Positions 43,043 through 51,783 are shown, numbered from the stretch's first letter. The stretch is 64,000 nucleotides of DNA from Kineococcus aurantiacus (GCF_013409345.1 NZ_JACCBB010000001.1:4278001-4342000), one strand, 5' to 3'. Notes: generated from the sequence alone by a model not told the origin. Numbers and translations are program-made.

Positions 43043-45462
43043 GTCGGGCCCCCTTCCGCGGGGAGTCGTGCCGGGGTCGCCTCGTCGAAGGCCAGCCGGT
43101 CGTCGGGGACGACCGGGGAGAGCGCGAGCTTGGGGTCGTCGCGGTCGATGCGGTGCTGCAGCACCAGGAACACCGCGGCGACGAGCAGCACCCCGGCGGG
43201 GTACTGGGCGTGGCGGACCATCGCCACGCCCACCGTGGCCACCGCGCGCGCCGGGTCGCGCAGGGCCTGCGGGAGGTCGGGCAGCAGGGCGTCCAGCGGG
43301 GCGCCCCACGCGCGGCCGTCCCGCTCCCGCGGCCCCGTGGTGCGGGGTCCCGGGGGCGGCGGTGCGGGCGGGGCGCCGACCGCCGGGGCGCTCGTGGGGG
43401 AGCCGGGAGCGGTCCCGGGGGCGGTCCCCGGGGTGGTTCCCGGGGTGGGCGGTGCCGTGCCGGCGTTCGCCGCGGCGGGCACGGGGAGGGGGGTGGGGGC
43501 GTCGGACGGCGTCGCCGCTGGGGCGGGGGCGGTGGTGACCGGGGTGCGCGCGCCGGGACCGGTCGGCGAGCGCGGGGTGGGTGCGGCGGCCGTCGCCGCG
43601 GGGGTGGTGGTGGGTCGTGAGGTCGGCCCCGGGAGGGGCTGCCCGGTGGGCGGGGTGGTCGGCTCGGTGGTCGGTGCCACCACCGGCTCGGTGGCGGGTG
43701 CGGTGGTCGGTGCGGTGGTGGGTGCGGTGGTGGGTCGCACCACCGGTGTCGTGGTCGGTGCGGTGGTCGGTGCGGTGGTCGGTGCGGTGGTCGGTGCGGT
43801 GGTGGGTGCGCTGGTCGGTGCGGTGGTGGGTGCGCTGGTCGGCGCGGTGGTGGGTGCGGCGCTCGGACGGGGGCGGACCGTCCCGGTCGTCGTGGTCGCG
43901 GGCCCCGCACCCTGGGCGTTGACGGCGCTGACGGAGAAGGCGTGGTCCCGGCCGGGGGCGAGGCCGTCGACGACCGCCGTCCCGACGGCGCCGACCCGGA
44001 CGGTGCGCCCGGTGCTGCGCCCGGACCCGTCGAGCACCTCGACGACGTAGCCGGTGACCGGGGAACCGCCGTCCCGGGCGGGAGGAGTCCAGGTCACGGT
44101 GGCGCTCAGCTCCCCCGCCGTCGCGGAGACGTCCGACGGTGCCCCCGGCGTGGTGGGGTCGGCGAGGAGCGAGAGCGTCCGGGCCGCGCAGCCGCGGAGC
44201 TGGTAGGCGCAGGTGCGCACCGTGGCGGTGCCGGTGCCGGCCCGCGCGGGCGTCCAGCTGAGCGTGCCGGTGGCCCCGTCGAGGCTCAACCCGTCGGGGA
44301 CGGCGCCGACGAGCGCCCAGCTGCCGGTGCGCTGACCCGACAGCGCGAACGAGGAGGGCGCGCCCCAGGTGGCCCGCAGCACCCCCGGGTCGTCGATGAC
44401 GGCGGGGCTGCTCGGGGACCACCGCACGACGCGGTGGTTGCGCTGGTCGGCGATGAGGACGTCCGAGCCGGACGTCGACACCCCGGTCGGCTCGTCGAGG
44501 CTGAGGCCGCGCAGGTCGAGCTCACGGATGGTCCCGTCGGCGTCGATGACGTCGACGGCCTTGTTGCCGGCGTCGGCGAGGTAGAGGTTGCCGTCGGCGT
44601 CGACGGTGATGCGCTCGGGGTAGTAGAGGGGGCTGCGGGTGGCCGGCCCGACGACGATCCGCCCCACGTCGCCGTTGCCCGCGACGACCGACAGGCGCCC
44701 GCCCTGGAGCGCGTAGACGCGCTGGTGGGACTTCGAGACGATGTCCAGCACCCCGCCGGGGGTGACGGCCAGTCCCACCGCGCCGCCGAGCGCGACCTCG
44801 GTGGCCGGGCGCGACAGGTCCGACGTCCCGCCGGTCTTGCCGGCCCCCGCCACGACGTCCAGCCGCCCGTCGCTCACGGCGAGGACCTGCTCGGCGTTCT
44901 GGTCGGCGACGAAGACCGTCCCGTCGTGGACGGCGACCTCGACCGGTTGCCACAGGGGCGAGGACAGGGCGTCGCCGGCGACGGGTGCGCCGAGGGTCCC
45001 GTTGCCCGCGACGACGGTCAGGACCCCGCCCGGGGTCACCCGGACGACCCGGCCGTGGCCCATGACGGCGATGTACACGTCGTCCCGGGCGTCGACGTCG
45101 ATGCCCATGGGCTGCATGAGGTCCGCCGCCGTGGCGGTGCTCGCGGGCTGCGCCGCGGCGTTCCCCCACTCACCCGTGCCGGCGAAGACCGTCCGGGTCC
45201 CGTCGGGGGCGATCCGGAAGACCCGGTTCCGGCCGGCGTCCGAGACGTAGGTGTTGCCGTGGCTGTCCACGGCGGTGTCGACGGCCGCGCCGATCTCGAG
45301 CGGGGTGCCGGTGTGGCCGGTGTTGTCGGCGATGACGGTGGCCGTGTAGCCGACGGTGTCGGCGGCCAGGGCGGGGGTGGGGACGCTCACGAGGACGCCG
45401 ACGACGACCGCGACGGCCCAGCGCAGGGCGCGGGCCGTTCGGGTCGGTGTCGAGGAGGGCAC
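43039..45462 (-). CDS. Secreted NHL-repeat / fibronectin type III protein with Thr-Pro-rich stalk
   Basis: An 807-residue exported protein. Signal peptide (WAVAVVVGVLVSVPTPALAAD), then an NHL-repeat propeller (about residues 40-350) with units such as GIDVDARDDVYIAVMGHGRVVRV and ITVDADGNLYLADAGNKAVDVI; a putative Ig-like domain, a fibronectin type III domain (about 435-520, PSDVSATAGELSATVTWTPP), a long Thr/Ala/Pro stalk of TAPT repeats, and near the C-terminus a membrane segment (AQYPAGVLLVAAVFLVLQ) followed by a short charged tail. This is the architecture of a cell-surface protein on a wall-spanning stalk. The next gene, coupled by overlap, is the GGDEF cyclase, so it may be a sensor or adhesin linked to c-di-GMP signalling. 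Confidence 0.85.
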   Translation of the reverse strand: MPSSTPTRTARALRWAVAVVVGVLVSVPTPALAADTVGYTATVIADNTGHTGTPLEIGAAVDTAVDSHGNTYVSDAGRNRVFRIAPDGTRTVFAGTGEWGNAAAQPASTATAADLMQPMGIDVDARDDVYIAVMGHGRVVRVTPGGVLTVVAGNGTLGAPVAGDALSSPLWQPVEVAVHDGTVFVADQNAEQVLAVSDGRLDVVAGAGKTGGTSDLSRPATEVALGGAVGLAVTPGGVLDIVSKSHQRVYALQGGRLSVVAGNGDVGRIVVGPATRSPLYYPERITVDADGNLYLADAGNKAVDVIDADGTIRELDLRGLSLDEPTGVSTSGSDVLIADQRNHRVVRWSPSSPAVIDDPGVLRATWGAPSSFALSGQRTGSWALVGAVPDGLSLDGATGTLSWTPARAGTGTATVRTCAYQLRGCAARTLSLLADPTTPGAPSDVSATAGELSATVTWTPPARDGGSPVTGYVVEVLDGSGRSTGRTVRVGAVGTAVVDGLAPGRDHAFSVSAVNAQGAGPATTTTGTVRPRPSAAPTTAPTSAPTTAPTSAPTTAPTTAPTTAPTTAPTTTPVVRPTTAPTTAPTTAPATEPVVAPTTEPTTPPTGQPLPGPTSRPTTTPAATAAAPTPRSPTGPGARTPVTTAPAPAATPSDAPTPLPVPAAANAGTAPPTPGTTPGTAPGTAPGSPTSAPAVGAPPAPPPPGPRTTGPRERDGRAWGAPLDALLPDLPQALRDPARAVATVGVAMVRHAQYPAGVLLVAAVFLVLQHRIDRDDPKLALSPVVPDDRLAFDEATPARLPAEGGPT
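43690..43870. repeat. 12-bp tandem repeat coding for TAPT/SAPT units
   Basis: About 14-15 consecutive or near-consecutive imperfect copies of a 12-bp unit (GGTGCGGTGGTC and variants on the plus strand), coding Thr-Thr-Ala-Pro on the minus strand. Such repeats are prone to slippage, which would change stalk length in steps of four residues without frameshift. Confidence 0.8.
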
Positions 45463-45721
45463 GGTGGGTGTTCGGGCGTTCGGCCACCGGACGTGACGGC
45501 CGGTCCACCGGGTGGGCCAAGCCGTCAGCCGTCGATCCGCTCACGGGCTCCGCCGGGAGGGGGCCGATCGGGTGATCGGTGGGTGCCTCAGCAGGACGAG
45601 CCCGGCGAGGCGTGGTGATGTGAGCACGCTGAGTAGAAGAAGCAGGTGGCCTGAACGGGTCGAAGTAGACAGACTGCGACGAACCGGTGACCATGAGCAG
45701 TTAACGAGGGAGGAGCTGCGG

Positions 45722-47320
45722 ATGAGCCGGTGGCCCTGGTCGGCCCGGCACCAAGCAGGCGACGACGTGCGCACCCGCGTCGTGCCCTGGGCGATCTTCT
45801 CCCCGCTCGTCGCCGTCGGCGTCTTCGCGCTGTGGCAGGTGGCCTACGACGGCGGCCCCACCCTGGGGTCCCTCGTGGCCGCGCTCATGGGCGGGGTGGT
45901 CTCCTCCGCGCTGCTGCTCCTGCTGGCCCTGCAGTCCGCCGTCCGGCTCGACGCCGACGGCCGCCACCGGCAGCTCGAGCTCGACGCCGCGCTGCGCCAG
46001 GCCCTGCACGACCCCCTCACCGACCTCGGCAACCGGCAGCTGTTCACCGACCGCCTCCAGCACGCCCTGGCCCGCCGCGGGTCCAAGGCGTGCGCGGTCC
46101 TCTACCTCGACCTCGACGGGTTCAAGGGCGTCAACGACACCCACGGGCACGCCGTCGGCGACGTCGTGCTCGTCGAGGTCGCCAACCGGCTGCGCGCCGC
46201 CGTGCGCCCCGAGGACACCGTCGCCCGCTTCGGCGGCGACGAGTTCGCCGTGCTGTGCGAGGACCTGTCCGACGAGCTGAACGCCTCCCGCATCGCCGAC
46301 CGCGTCGTGAACTCGATCGCCGACCGCCCCATCGAGTTCGGCGAGGGCCGCCAGCTCGTCATCACCCCCAGCGTGGGCATCGCGCTGGCCCGCGACGAGG
46401 CCGACGCCTCCAAGCTGCTGCGCCGGGCCGACGCCGCCCTGTACCGCGCCAAGGAGGGCGGCAAGGCCCGCTCGGAGCTGTTCGACGAGCGCATGCAGGC
46501 CCAGGCCGTCGACACCCTGCAGACCGAGGACGACCTCGCCCTCGCCGTCGCCGAGGGCCAGCTGCGCCTGCACTACCAGCCGATCGTCGACCTGCGCGAC
46601 GGGCACGTGCAGGGCGTCGAGGCGCTGCTGCGCTGGCAGCACCCCCGCCGCGGCCTGCTCCAGCCGGCGGAGTTCGTGCCGCTGGCCGAGCGCAGCGGCC
46701 TCATCGTCGACATCGGCAAGTGGGTCATCGACGAGGCCTGGCGGACGCTGGAGCACTGGTACGCCACCATCGAGGACTGCCGGCTGACGATCGCCGTCAA
46801 CGTCTCGCGCCGCCAGCTCGCCAACGCCCAGCTCCTGGACGCCGTCGCCACCAACCAGCCCACCGGGCCGGCCGGGAACGCGCTGCTCGTCGAGGTCAGC
46901 GAGGACCTGCTCGTGGCCGACGCCAACGCCGGGTTCTCCACCCTGCACGCCCTGCGGATGATGGGCGTGCGCGTCGCCGTCGACGACTTCGGCGCCGGCG
47001 TCTCCTCCCTGGCGCACCTGCAGACCATGCCCATCGACCACGTCAAGGTCGACCGGCACTTCGTGGCCGGCCTGGGCCGGCACCGGCAGGACGAGGCCGT
47101 CGTCGCGGGCATCATCGGGCTGGCCAAGAACATGGGGGTGGGGGTCGTCGCCGAGGGCGTGGAGTCCTCCGACCAGCTCGAGGCCCTCAAGCGGCTCGGC
47201 TGCGACTCCGCCCAGGGGTTCCTGCTCGGTCGCCCCAGCGCCGACGTCCGCGACGTCATCGACCTGCCCGCGGTGGAGCGGGCGCAGGACGCGGTGGAGC
47301 GGGCGGTCGTGACGCGGTGA
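45722..47320 (+). CDS. GGDEF-EAL c-di-GMP turnover protein, membrane-anchored
   Basis: A 532-residue protein. Two hydrophobic helices near the N-terminus (VPWAIFSPLVAVGVFALWQV and GSLVAALMGGVVSSALLLLLAL) are followed by a GGDEF domain (LDLDGFKGVNDTHGHAVGD, RFGGDEFAVL, with I-site RPED five residues upstream) and an EAL domain (GVEALLRWQHPRRGLL, AVNVSRRQL, DDFGAGVSSL, VKVDRHFV, VAEGVES, QGFLLGRP). Catalytic residues of both are intact, so either synthesis or hydrolysis of c-di-GMP is possible. ATG 45722 has an ideal RBS (GAGGGAGGAG). The 259-bp upstream region is relatively A-rich in its second half and shows no clear riboswitch or sigma28 site. Confidence 0.93.
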   Translation: MSRWPWSARHQAGDDVRTRVVPWAIFSPLVAVGVFALWQVAYDGGPTLGSLVAALMGGVVSSALLLLLALQSAVRLDADGRHRQLELDAALRQALHDPLTDLGNRQLFTDRLQHALARRGSKACAVLYLDLDGFKGVNDTHGHAVGDVVLVEVANRLRAAVRPEDTVARFGGDEFAVLCEDLSDELNASRIADRVVNSIADRPIEFGEGRQLVITPSVGIALARDEADASKLLRRADAALYRAKEGGKARSELFDERMQAQAVDTLQTEDDLALAVAEGQLRLHYQPIVDLRDGHVQGVEALLRWQHPRRGLLQPAEFVPLAERSGLIVDIGKWVIDEAWRTLEHWYATIEDCRLTIAVNVSRRQLANAQLLDAVATNQPTGPAGNALLVEVSEDLLVADANAGFSTLHALRMMGVRVAVDDFGAGVSSLAHLQTMPIDHVKVDRHFVAGLGRHRQDEAVVAGIIGLAKNMGVGVVAEGVESSDQLEALKRLGCDSAQGFLLGRPSADVRDVIDLPAVERAQDAVERAVVTR

Positions 47321-47493
47321 GCACCGCGAGCGCTGCGCCGGACGACGCGGTACCGCCGACCCTCGTCGACCTCCCGGGCGTGCAGGACGGGACCGACGTC
47401 GAGTTCGAACCGGTGCCCCTGGGGCTGACCGCACGGACCCCCGACCTCCGGGGCGCTCCCCACCCCGAACCCGGGGACGACGCCCTGGGATAA
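47317..47493 (+). CDS. Possible small protein
   Basis: A 58-residue open frame whose GTG overlaps the stop of the GGDEF-EAL gene (GTGA) and which ends 9 bp before the next gene. It is Pro/Asp-rich (VDLPGVQDGTDVEFEPVPLG) without recognised domain. The tight overlap argues for translation, but it may be only a spacer containing the promoter of the following gene. Confidence 0.35.
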   Translation: MSTASAAPDDAVPPTLVDLPGVQDGTDVEFEPVPLGLTARTPDLRGAPHPEPGDDALG

Positions 47494-47502
47494 CGTGCGC
47501 CC

Positions 47503-48321
47503 GTGCCGACGATCGACCTGCAGGACCTCCACGACCCGGCGCACGCCAGCTTCCTGCGCGACTACACCTCCCTGCGCGACGTGCAGCTGCGCACCCGCCG
47601 GGAACCGGCCGAGGGGTTGTTCCTGGCCGAGAGCGCCGAGGTCATCCGCCGGGCCCTGGAGGCCGGGTACGTCCCGCGCTCGTTCCTCCTCTCCCCGCAC
47701 CGCCACGCCGAGCTCGCCGACGTCCTGCCCGCCGACGTGCCCGTGTTCGTCGCCCCGCCCGCGGCCGTGGAGGAGCTGACCGGCGTCGACCTGCACCGCG
47801 GGGCGCTGGGCTCGTTCGTGCGCCCGGCCCCCCGCACCGTCGAGGACCTGCTCGCGGCCCTGCCGCCCGGGCCGGCGCGCCTGGTGGTGCTGGAGGACGT
47901 CGCCGACGCCACGAACGTCGGCGCCGTCGTGCGCTCGGTCGCCGCGTTCGGCGTCGACGGGGTCGTCGTGTCCCCGCGCTGCGCCGACCCCCTCTACCGG
48001 CGCGCCGTGCGGGTGTCCATGGGCACCGTCCTGCACCTGCCGTGGGCCCGCGCCCGGTCCTGGCCCGGCGACCTGGACCTGCTGCGGGGCGCGGGGTTCA
48101 CCGTCGCGGCCCTGGCGCTGTCGGACGACTCCGTGGCGCTGGGGGAGTTCGAGGTGCCCGAACGGCTCGCGTTCCTGCTGGGCACCGAGGGCGACGGGCT
48201 GAGCCGGCGCGCGCTCGCGGCCGCCGACGTCGTCGTGCGGATCCCGATGGACCCGCGGGTGGACAGCCTCAACGTGGCGGCCGCCGGCGCCGTCGCGCTG
48301 TGGGAGACGAGGCGGGCGTAG
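47503..48321 (+). CDS. TrmH/SpoU family RNA 2'-O-methyltransferase
   Basis: A 272-residue knotted SPOUT methyltransferase. Motif 1 (DATNVGAVVRSVAAFGVDGVVV), motif 2 (LGTEGDGLS) and motif 3 (IPMDPRVDSLNVAAAGAVALWE) are complete, and the N-terminal part resembles the RNA-binding L30e-like substrate domain (EGLFLAESAEVIRRALEAG). It methylates ribose in tRNA or rRNA; the precise nucleotide is not predictable. GTG 47503 is the start; gpsA follows after 1 bp. Confidence 0.92.
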   Translation: MPTIDLQDLHDPAHASFLRDYTSLRDVQLRTRREPAEGLFLAESAEVIRRALEAGYVPRSFLLSPHRHAELADVLPADVPVFVAPPAAVEELTGVDLHRGALGSFVRPAPRTVEDLLAALPPGPARLVVLEDVADATNVGAVVRSVAAFGVDGVVVSPRCADPLYRRAVRVSMGTVLHLPWARARSWPGDLDLLRGAGFTVAALALSDDSVALGEFEVPERLAFLLGTEGDGLSRRALAAADVVVRIPMDPRVDSLNVAAAGAVALWETRRA

Positions 48322-48322
48322 C

Positions 48323-49291
48323 GTGGCGGACGTGCACGTCGCCGTCCTGGGAGCCGGGTCGTGGGGCACGGCCGTGGCCGGGGTCCTGGCCCACCGCGCC
48401 GACAGCGTGGGGTTGTGGTGCCGGCGGGAGGAACTGGCCGCGCAGGTCCGCGCGACGGGTTCCAACGAGGCCTACCTGCCGGGCGTCCCGCTCTCACCGC
48501 GCATCGCGGCCGGTTCGGAGTTCGCGGCCGTGGTGGCCGGTGCCTCCTTCGTCGTCCTGGCGGTCCCGTTGCAGCAGTTGCGGTCCCGGCTCTCGCAGTG
48601 GGCCGGGGAGTTCCCCGCGGTGCCCGTCGTGAACCTCGCCAAGGGCGTCGAGGCGGCCACGGGCGAGTTCGGCACCGAGATCGTGCGGGAGGTCCTCGAC
48701 GTCCCGCACGTGCTGGCCCTGTCGGGGCCGAACCTGGCCGCCGAGATCGCCCGCGGGCAGCCCGCGGCGACCGTCGTGGCGGGGACCGACCTCGCGGTGG
48801 CGCAGGAGGTGGCCGAGGCCTTCACGACCCCGGTGTTCCACGCGCACGCGGTGACCGACGTCGTCGGGGTGGACGTCGCGGGGGCGTTCAAGAACGTCGT
48901 GGCGCTGGCCGTCGGGATGGTCGAGGGGGCGGGGCTGGGCGCGAACGCGCGCGCCGCGGTCCTGACGCTGGGCCTGAGCGAGATGGCCGCGCTGGGGTGC
49001 CGGCTGGGAGCCTCGACCTCGACGTTCCTCGGGCTGGCCGGGGCTGGGGACCTCGTCGCGACGAGCACGTCGTCGCTCTCGCGCAACCACCGGGTCGGGG
49101 TGGCGCTGGGGGAGGGGCTGCCGCTGCCGGCGGCGGTCCAGCGGGCCGGCGGCACCGCCGAGGGGGTCGCGACGGCTCCGGCGCTGCTGCGGCGCGACGC
49201 CGACCTGCCGTTCGTGCGCGACGTCGTGGCCGTGCTGGAGGGGGACGTCTCACCCGTGCAGGCGGTCTCCCGGCTCCTGTCGGCGTCCTGA
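48323..49291 (+). CDS. gpsA: NAD(P)-dependent glycerol-3-phosphate dehydrogenase
   Basis: A 322-residue dehydrogenase making sn-glycerol 3-phosphate from dihydroxyacetone phosphate for phospholipid synthesis. Visible are the Rossmann VLGAGSWGTAVAGVL, LSGPNLAAEIARGQPAATVVAG, the catalytic Lys in GAFKNVVALAVGMVEG and the substrate segment STSSLSRNHRVGVALGEG. GTG 48323 is the start. Its last 42 bp overlap the converging SRPBCC gene, an unusually long convergent overlap. It is transcribed with the rRNA methyltransferase gene. It may be a second copy, as actinobacteria often keep gpsA next to plsC-type genes. Confidence 0.94.
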   Translation: MADVHVAVLGAGSWGTAVAGVLAHRADSVGLWCRREELAAQVRATGSNEAYLPGVPLSPRIAAGSEFAAVVAGASFVVLAVPLQQLRSRLSQWAGEFPAVPVVNLAKGVEAATGEFGTEIVREVLDVPHVLALSGPNLAAEIARGQPAATVVAGTDLAVAQEVAEAFTTPVFHAHAVTDVVGVDVAGAFKNVVALAVGMVEGAGLGANARAAVLTLGLSEMAALGCRLGASTSTFLGLAGAGDLVATSTSSLSRNHRVGVALGEGLPLPAAVQRAGGTAEGVATAPALLRRDADLPFVRDVVAVLEGDVSPVQAVSRLLSAS

Positions 49292-49612
49292 GACCAGCCG
49301 CCGCAGCGCCGGCCACGCGAACGGCAGGTAGGGCAGCGGGCCCTCGAAGGTCGTGAGGCACCCGCCGGGGGTGGCCCGGACGGCGTGTTGCAGGTCGATC
49401 CCGGCGACGCGCCACGACCAGGTCATGGCCGCCTCGTCGACGGCGGTCACCGTGAAGGGGACGAAGTTCACCGTCCCGGTGACGCCGGGGGCGATCCGCT
49501 CCGCCGAGGCCCGCACGCGCCGGACCTGCGGGGACCAGGACGGCCAGCGGGCGGGGCGGGCGTAGTCCTCCCACGCCTGCCCCGCCGGCCGGGTCCCGCG
49601 GGCGTGGATCAC
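49250..49612 (-). CDS. SRPBCC (START-like) family protein
   Basis: A 120-residue small protein of the polyketide-cyclase/START-like group: AWEDYARPARWPSWSPQVRRV is the typical first helix/strand, then VNFVPFTVTAVDEAAMTWSWRV, HAVRATPGGCLTTFEGPLPYL and WPALRRLV. Such proteins bind hydrophobic ligands; the ligand is unknown. GTG 49612 overlaps the stop of the next minus-strand gene as GTGA. The end overlaps gpsA by 42 bp. Confidence 0.72.
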   Translation of the reverse strand: MIHARGTRPAGQAWEDYARPARWPSWSPQVRRVRASAERIAPGVTGTVNFVPFTVTAVDEAAMTWSWRVAGIDLQHAVRATPGGCLTTFEGPLPYLPFAWPALRRLVSGRRQEPGDRLHG

Positions 49613-50172
49613 CCGGCGGCCAGCGCGATGTCGACGACCTCGGCGTTCGGCAGCGCCGCGAGGTCCGCGCCGCGCACGACGAGCTTGGAGCGGCGCACGC
49701 CGGAGCCGACGAGCACCCAGTCGGTGGCCGCGACCCGGGTGTCGACGAGCACGCGCCAGTGCGCCGGCAGCCCGACGGGGGTGATGCCGCCGAACTCCAT
49801 GCCGGACTCGGTCACGGCCCGCTCCACCGGCAGGAACGAGGCCTTGCGGACCTCCAGCAGCTTCTTCACCGCCCCGTTGACGTCGGCGCGGGTGCCGGCC
49901 AGGACCACGCAGGCCGCGACCCGTTCGGCGCCCTCGCGCTTGCCGGCCACGACGACGCAGTTCGCCGAGGCGTCCAGCGGCACGCCGGCCGCCTCGACGA
50001 GGGCGGCGGTGTCGGCCACACCGGGGTCGATGGCGGTGACCCACGCGCCGTCGGGCAGCGCGGCCCGCACGACCTCCGGCAGCAGTTCGGGGTGAGCGGC
50101 GGCGGGGGACAGGTCCAGCGTGCCCGCGGCGCGCTGGGCCGCGGGCGGGACGACGGGGTGGGCGTCCGTCAC
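49609..50172 (-). CDS. YbaK/ProX-like aminoacyl-tRNA deacylase domain protein
   Basis: A 187-residue protein of the YbaK/EbsC family, which clears mischarged Cys-tRNA(Pro) or similar. Family segments are [30 protein letters not shown], the substrate-binding [34 protein letters not shown] and [11 protein letters not shown]. The catalytic Lys corresponds to the Lys of VRKASFL. Its GTG start overlaps the stop of the PEBP gene as GTGA, so three minus-strand genes are linked in a row by overlaps. Confidence 0.9.
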   Translation of the reverse strand: MTDAHPVVPPAAQRAAGTLDLSPAAAHPELLPEVVRAALPDGAWVTAIDPGVADTAALVEAAGVPLDASANCVVVAGKREGAERVAACVVLAGTRADVNGAVKKLLEVRKASFLPVERAVTESGMEFGGITPVGLPAHWRVLVDTRVAATDWVLVGSGVRRSKLVVRGADLAALPNAEVVDIALAAG

Positions 50173-50675
50173 CGGGAGTAGACGGGGCTCAGGGTGGCCC
50201 GGGCGAGGACGTGACCCAGCGACATGAAGGCCGCGACCGTCGGCGTCGCCCCCGCGGGCAGGCCGAGGGACTCCACGTCGAGGGCGTGGACGGCGAAGAC
50301 GTACCGGTGCGGGCGGTCCCCGGGCGGCGGGGCCGCGCCCGTGAAGTCGGGCGAGCCCATGTCGTTGTCCAGCGCCAGCGCGCCCTGCGGCGCCGCCGCG
50401 CCCCGCTCCAGGCTCGTCACCGAGACCGGGACGTCGACGAGGGTCCAGTGCCAGAACCCCGCGGGCGTCGGTGCGTCGGGGTCGAAGCAGTTGACCAGGA
50501 AGCTCCTGGTGCCCTCGGGGAAGCCGTCCCAGCTCAGCTGGGGGGAGACGTTCCCGCCGGCGTGCCGCTCGTCCATCTGCTCACCCGAGGTGACGTCGGA
50601 GGAGTGCAGGGCGAAGGCGGGGACCGCCGGCAGCAGGGAGTAGGGGTCGGGGGCCACGGGGCGTTCGAGGTTCAC
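50169..50675 (-). CDS. YbhB/YbcL family (PEBP-like) protein
   Basis: A 168-residue phosphatidylethanolamine-binding-like protein. Family motifs [44 protein letters not shown] (read in parts) and [12 protein letters not shown] are intact, corresponding to the anion-binding pocket DxDxP...H. Function in bacteria is unclear, perhaps kinase-inhibitor-like or Raf-kinase-inhibitor homologue. It is not visibly related to flagella though it borders the flagellar cluster. GTG 50675 is the start. Confidence 0.93.
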   Translation of the reverse strand: MNLERPVAPDPYSLLPAVPAFALHSSDVTSGEQMDERHAGGNVSPQLSWDGFPEGTRSFLVNCFDPDAPTPAGFWHWTLVDVPVSVTSLERGAAAPQGALALDNDMGSPDFTGAAPPPGDRPHRYVFAVHALDVESLGLPAGATPTVAAFMSLGHVLARATLSPVYSR

Positions 50676-50742
50676 GGGACGAACCTAACGAACGGGTGCC
50701 GGACCGGCCCGGCGGGCCGAGCCGGCACCCGGGTGAAGGTGA

Positions 50743-51150
50743 CTAGTTCCCCTTGGGCGGCAGCGGGGCGTCCAGCGGGTGGTCCTCGCCGTAGAGCATG
50801 GCCTGGACGGCGCGGTGGGCCTTGGGGTTGACCACGATGGGGGCGAAGAGGTTCATGGTCGCCTTCTCCATGCCCTCGGCGAGGTTGACGATGGCCAGGA
50901 CGGCCCCGTCCTCCTCCTTCTCGATCTGGAGGGCCTTGGCCGTGTCGGGGTCGATCACGGCGTCGTAGTCGGGGTAGAACGGCTGCGGGTCGGCCAGGAC
51001 CAGGCGCAGGTCCGGGTCGGACGTCGACCGCATGGTGAGGAAGAGTCCGTCCTCGTCGAGGGGCTCGAGCTCGAAGCGGGTGTGCTCGTCGAAGCCCATG
51101 AGCGGAGTGACGAACTCGATCTTCGGGGTGGTTTCGGAGGCGATGCTCAC
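50743..51150 (-). CDS. fliW: Flagellar assembly factor FliW, copy 1
   Basis: A 135-residue FliW: FVTPLMGFDEHTRFELEPLDEDGLFLTMRS, FYPDYDAVIDPDTAKAL, AIVNLAEGMEKATMNLFAPIVVNPKAHRAVQAML are all family signatures. FliW binds newly made flagellin and the translation regulator CsrA, coupling flagellin supply to its synthesis. A second, quite different FliW lies 232 bp upstream, separated by a strong terminator. No csrA gene is in the window. GTG 51150 is preceded by AAGGGA. Confidence 0.9.
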   Translation of the reverse strand: MSIASETTPKIEFVTPLMGFDEHTRFELEPLDEDGLFLTMRSTSDPDLRLVLADPQPFYPDYDAVIDPDTAKALQIEKEEDGAVLAIVNLAEGMEKATMNLFAPIVVNPKAHRAVQAMLYGEDHPLDAPLPPKGN

Positions 51151-51311
51151 GTCGTCGATCCCTTCGTCTGCAGTTCCCCGGGCTTCCTGTGCCCGGGCAT
51201 CGGGCTTCCCACCACCGGGCTCGGCACGTTGGCCCGGCGGTCGCTCGACTGATACAGACAGTAGCCGAAAAGTGGCTCAGCGTCGCGGTGTTGACCGGAA
51301 CGCGGGAAACG

Positions 51312-51348
51312 CCGGACGCCCCGTCGCGCGCGGCGACGGGGCGTCCGG
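51312..51348. terminator. Strong hairpin between the two fliW genes
   Basis: A perfect 16-bp inverted repeat (51312-51327 with 51333-51348) with a 5-base loop GCGCG, 30 bp downstream of the fliW copy 2 stop on the minus strand. It separates the flgN-flgK-flgL-fliW2 operon from fliW copy 1. The rest of 51151-51381 contains an A/T-richer patch near 51250-51275, plausibly the fliW1 promoter. Confidence 0.75.
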
Positions 51349-51381
51349 GGGGAGGTGCCGGTGGGGCGGGGGCGAAGCTGC

Positions 51382-51783
51382 TCAGGCCACCAGCAGCGGC
51401 GCCCGCAGCGGCAGCTCGGTGCCCGCCAGGACGACCTGGGCCGCCCGCAGCGTGCGCTGGTTCACCACGATCGGGGCCAGCAGGTTCACCGTCGCCGTGG
51501 CCGGGTCGTCCCCGATGTTCACGACGTTGAGCACCACGGCCTCGGAGGCGTCCTGCAGGTCCAGGGCGTGGACGACCTCGTCGTCGACCCGCGGGGCGTA
51601 GTCGGGGAAGAAGCGGCCCGGGGCCACCACCACCAGCCGCACCCCGCTGCCGTCGGCCGCCCGCAGCGACGACAGCGTCCCCTCCTCGTCCAGCGGGAGG
51701 AGGTGGAACGTCGTCTGCTCGGCGAAGCCCATGAGGGGGGCGACGAACTCGATCGCGCGGGTGGTCACGGACAGGTCGGTCAT
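51382..51783 (-). CDS. fliW: Flagellar assembly factor FliW, copy 2
   Basis: About 133 residues, divergent from copy 1 but with the same core: FVAPLMGFAEQTTFHLLPLDEEGT, FFPDYAPRVDDEVVHAL, LNVVNIGDDPATATVNLLAPIVVNQRTLRAAQVVL. ATG 51783 has GGAG eight bases upstream; the longer GTG frame has no RBS. It lies 46 bp behind flgL and belongs to the flgN-flgK-flgL operon. The two copies differ in many surface residues and may serve different flagellins. Confidence 0.85.
   Translation of the reverse strand: MTDLSVTTRAIEFVAPLMGFAEQTTFHLLPLDEEGTLSSLRAADGSGVRLVVVAPGRFFPDYAPRVDDEVVHALDLQDASEAVVLNVVNIGDDPATATVNLLAPIVVNQRTLRAAQVVLAGTELPLRAPLLVA

Noticed and set aside
43690-43870. Regular repeats resembling a CRISPR array
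   Set aside because: Unit is 12 bp without unique spacers, in frame in a Thr-Pro stalk of a secreted protein.
45463-45721. Possible c-di-GMP riboswitch before the GGDEF-EAL gene
   Set aside because: No GEMM-like core could be recognised by eye, and a GCCGATCG at 45563 has no -35 at the proper distance for sigma28.
51151-51381. Possible csrA gene between the fliW copies
   Set aside because: No frame encodes a CsrA-like start (MLVL-R...) or length; the region holds a strong hairpin and a leader only.
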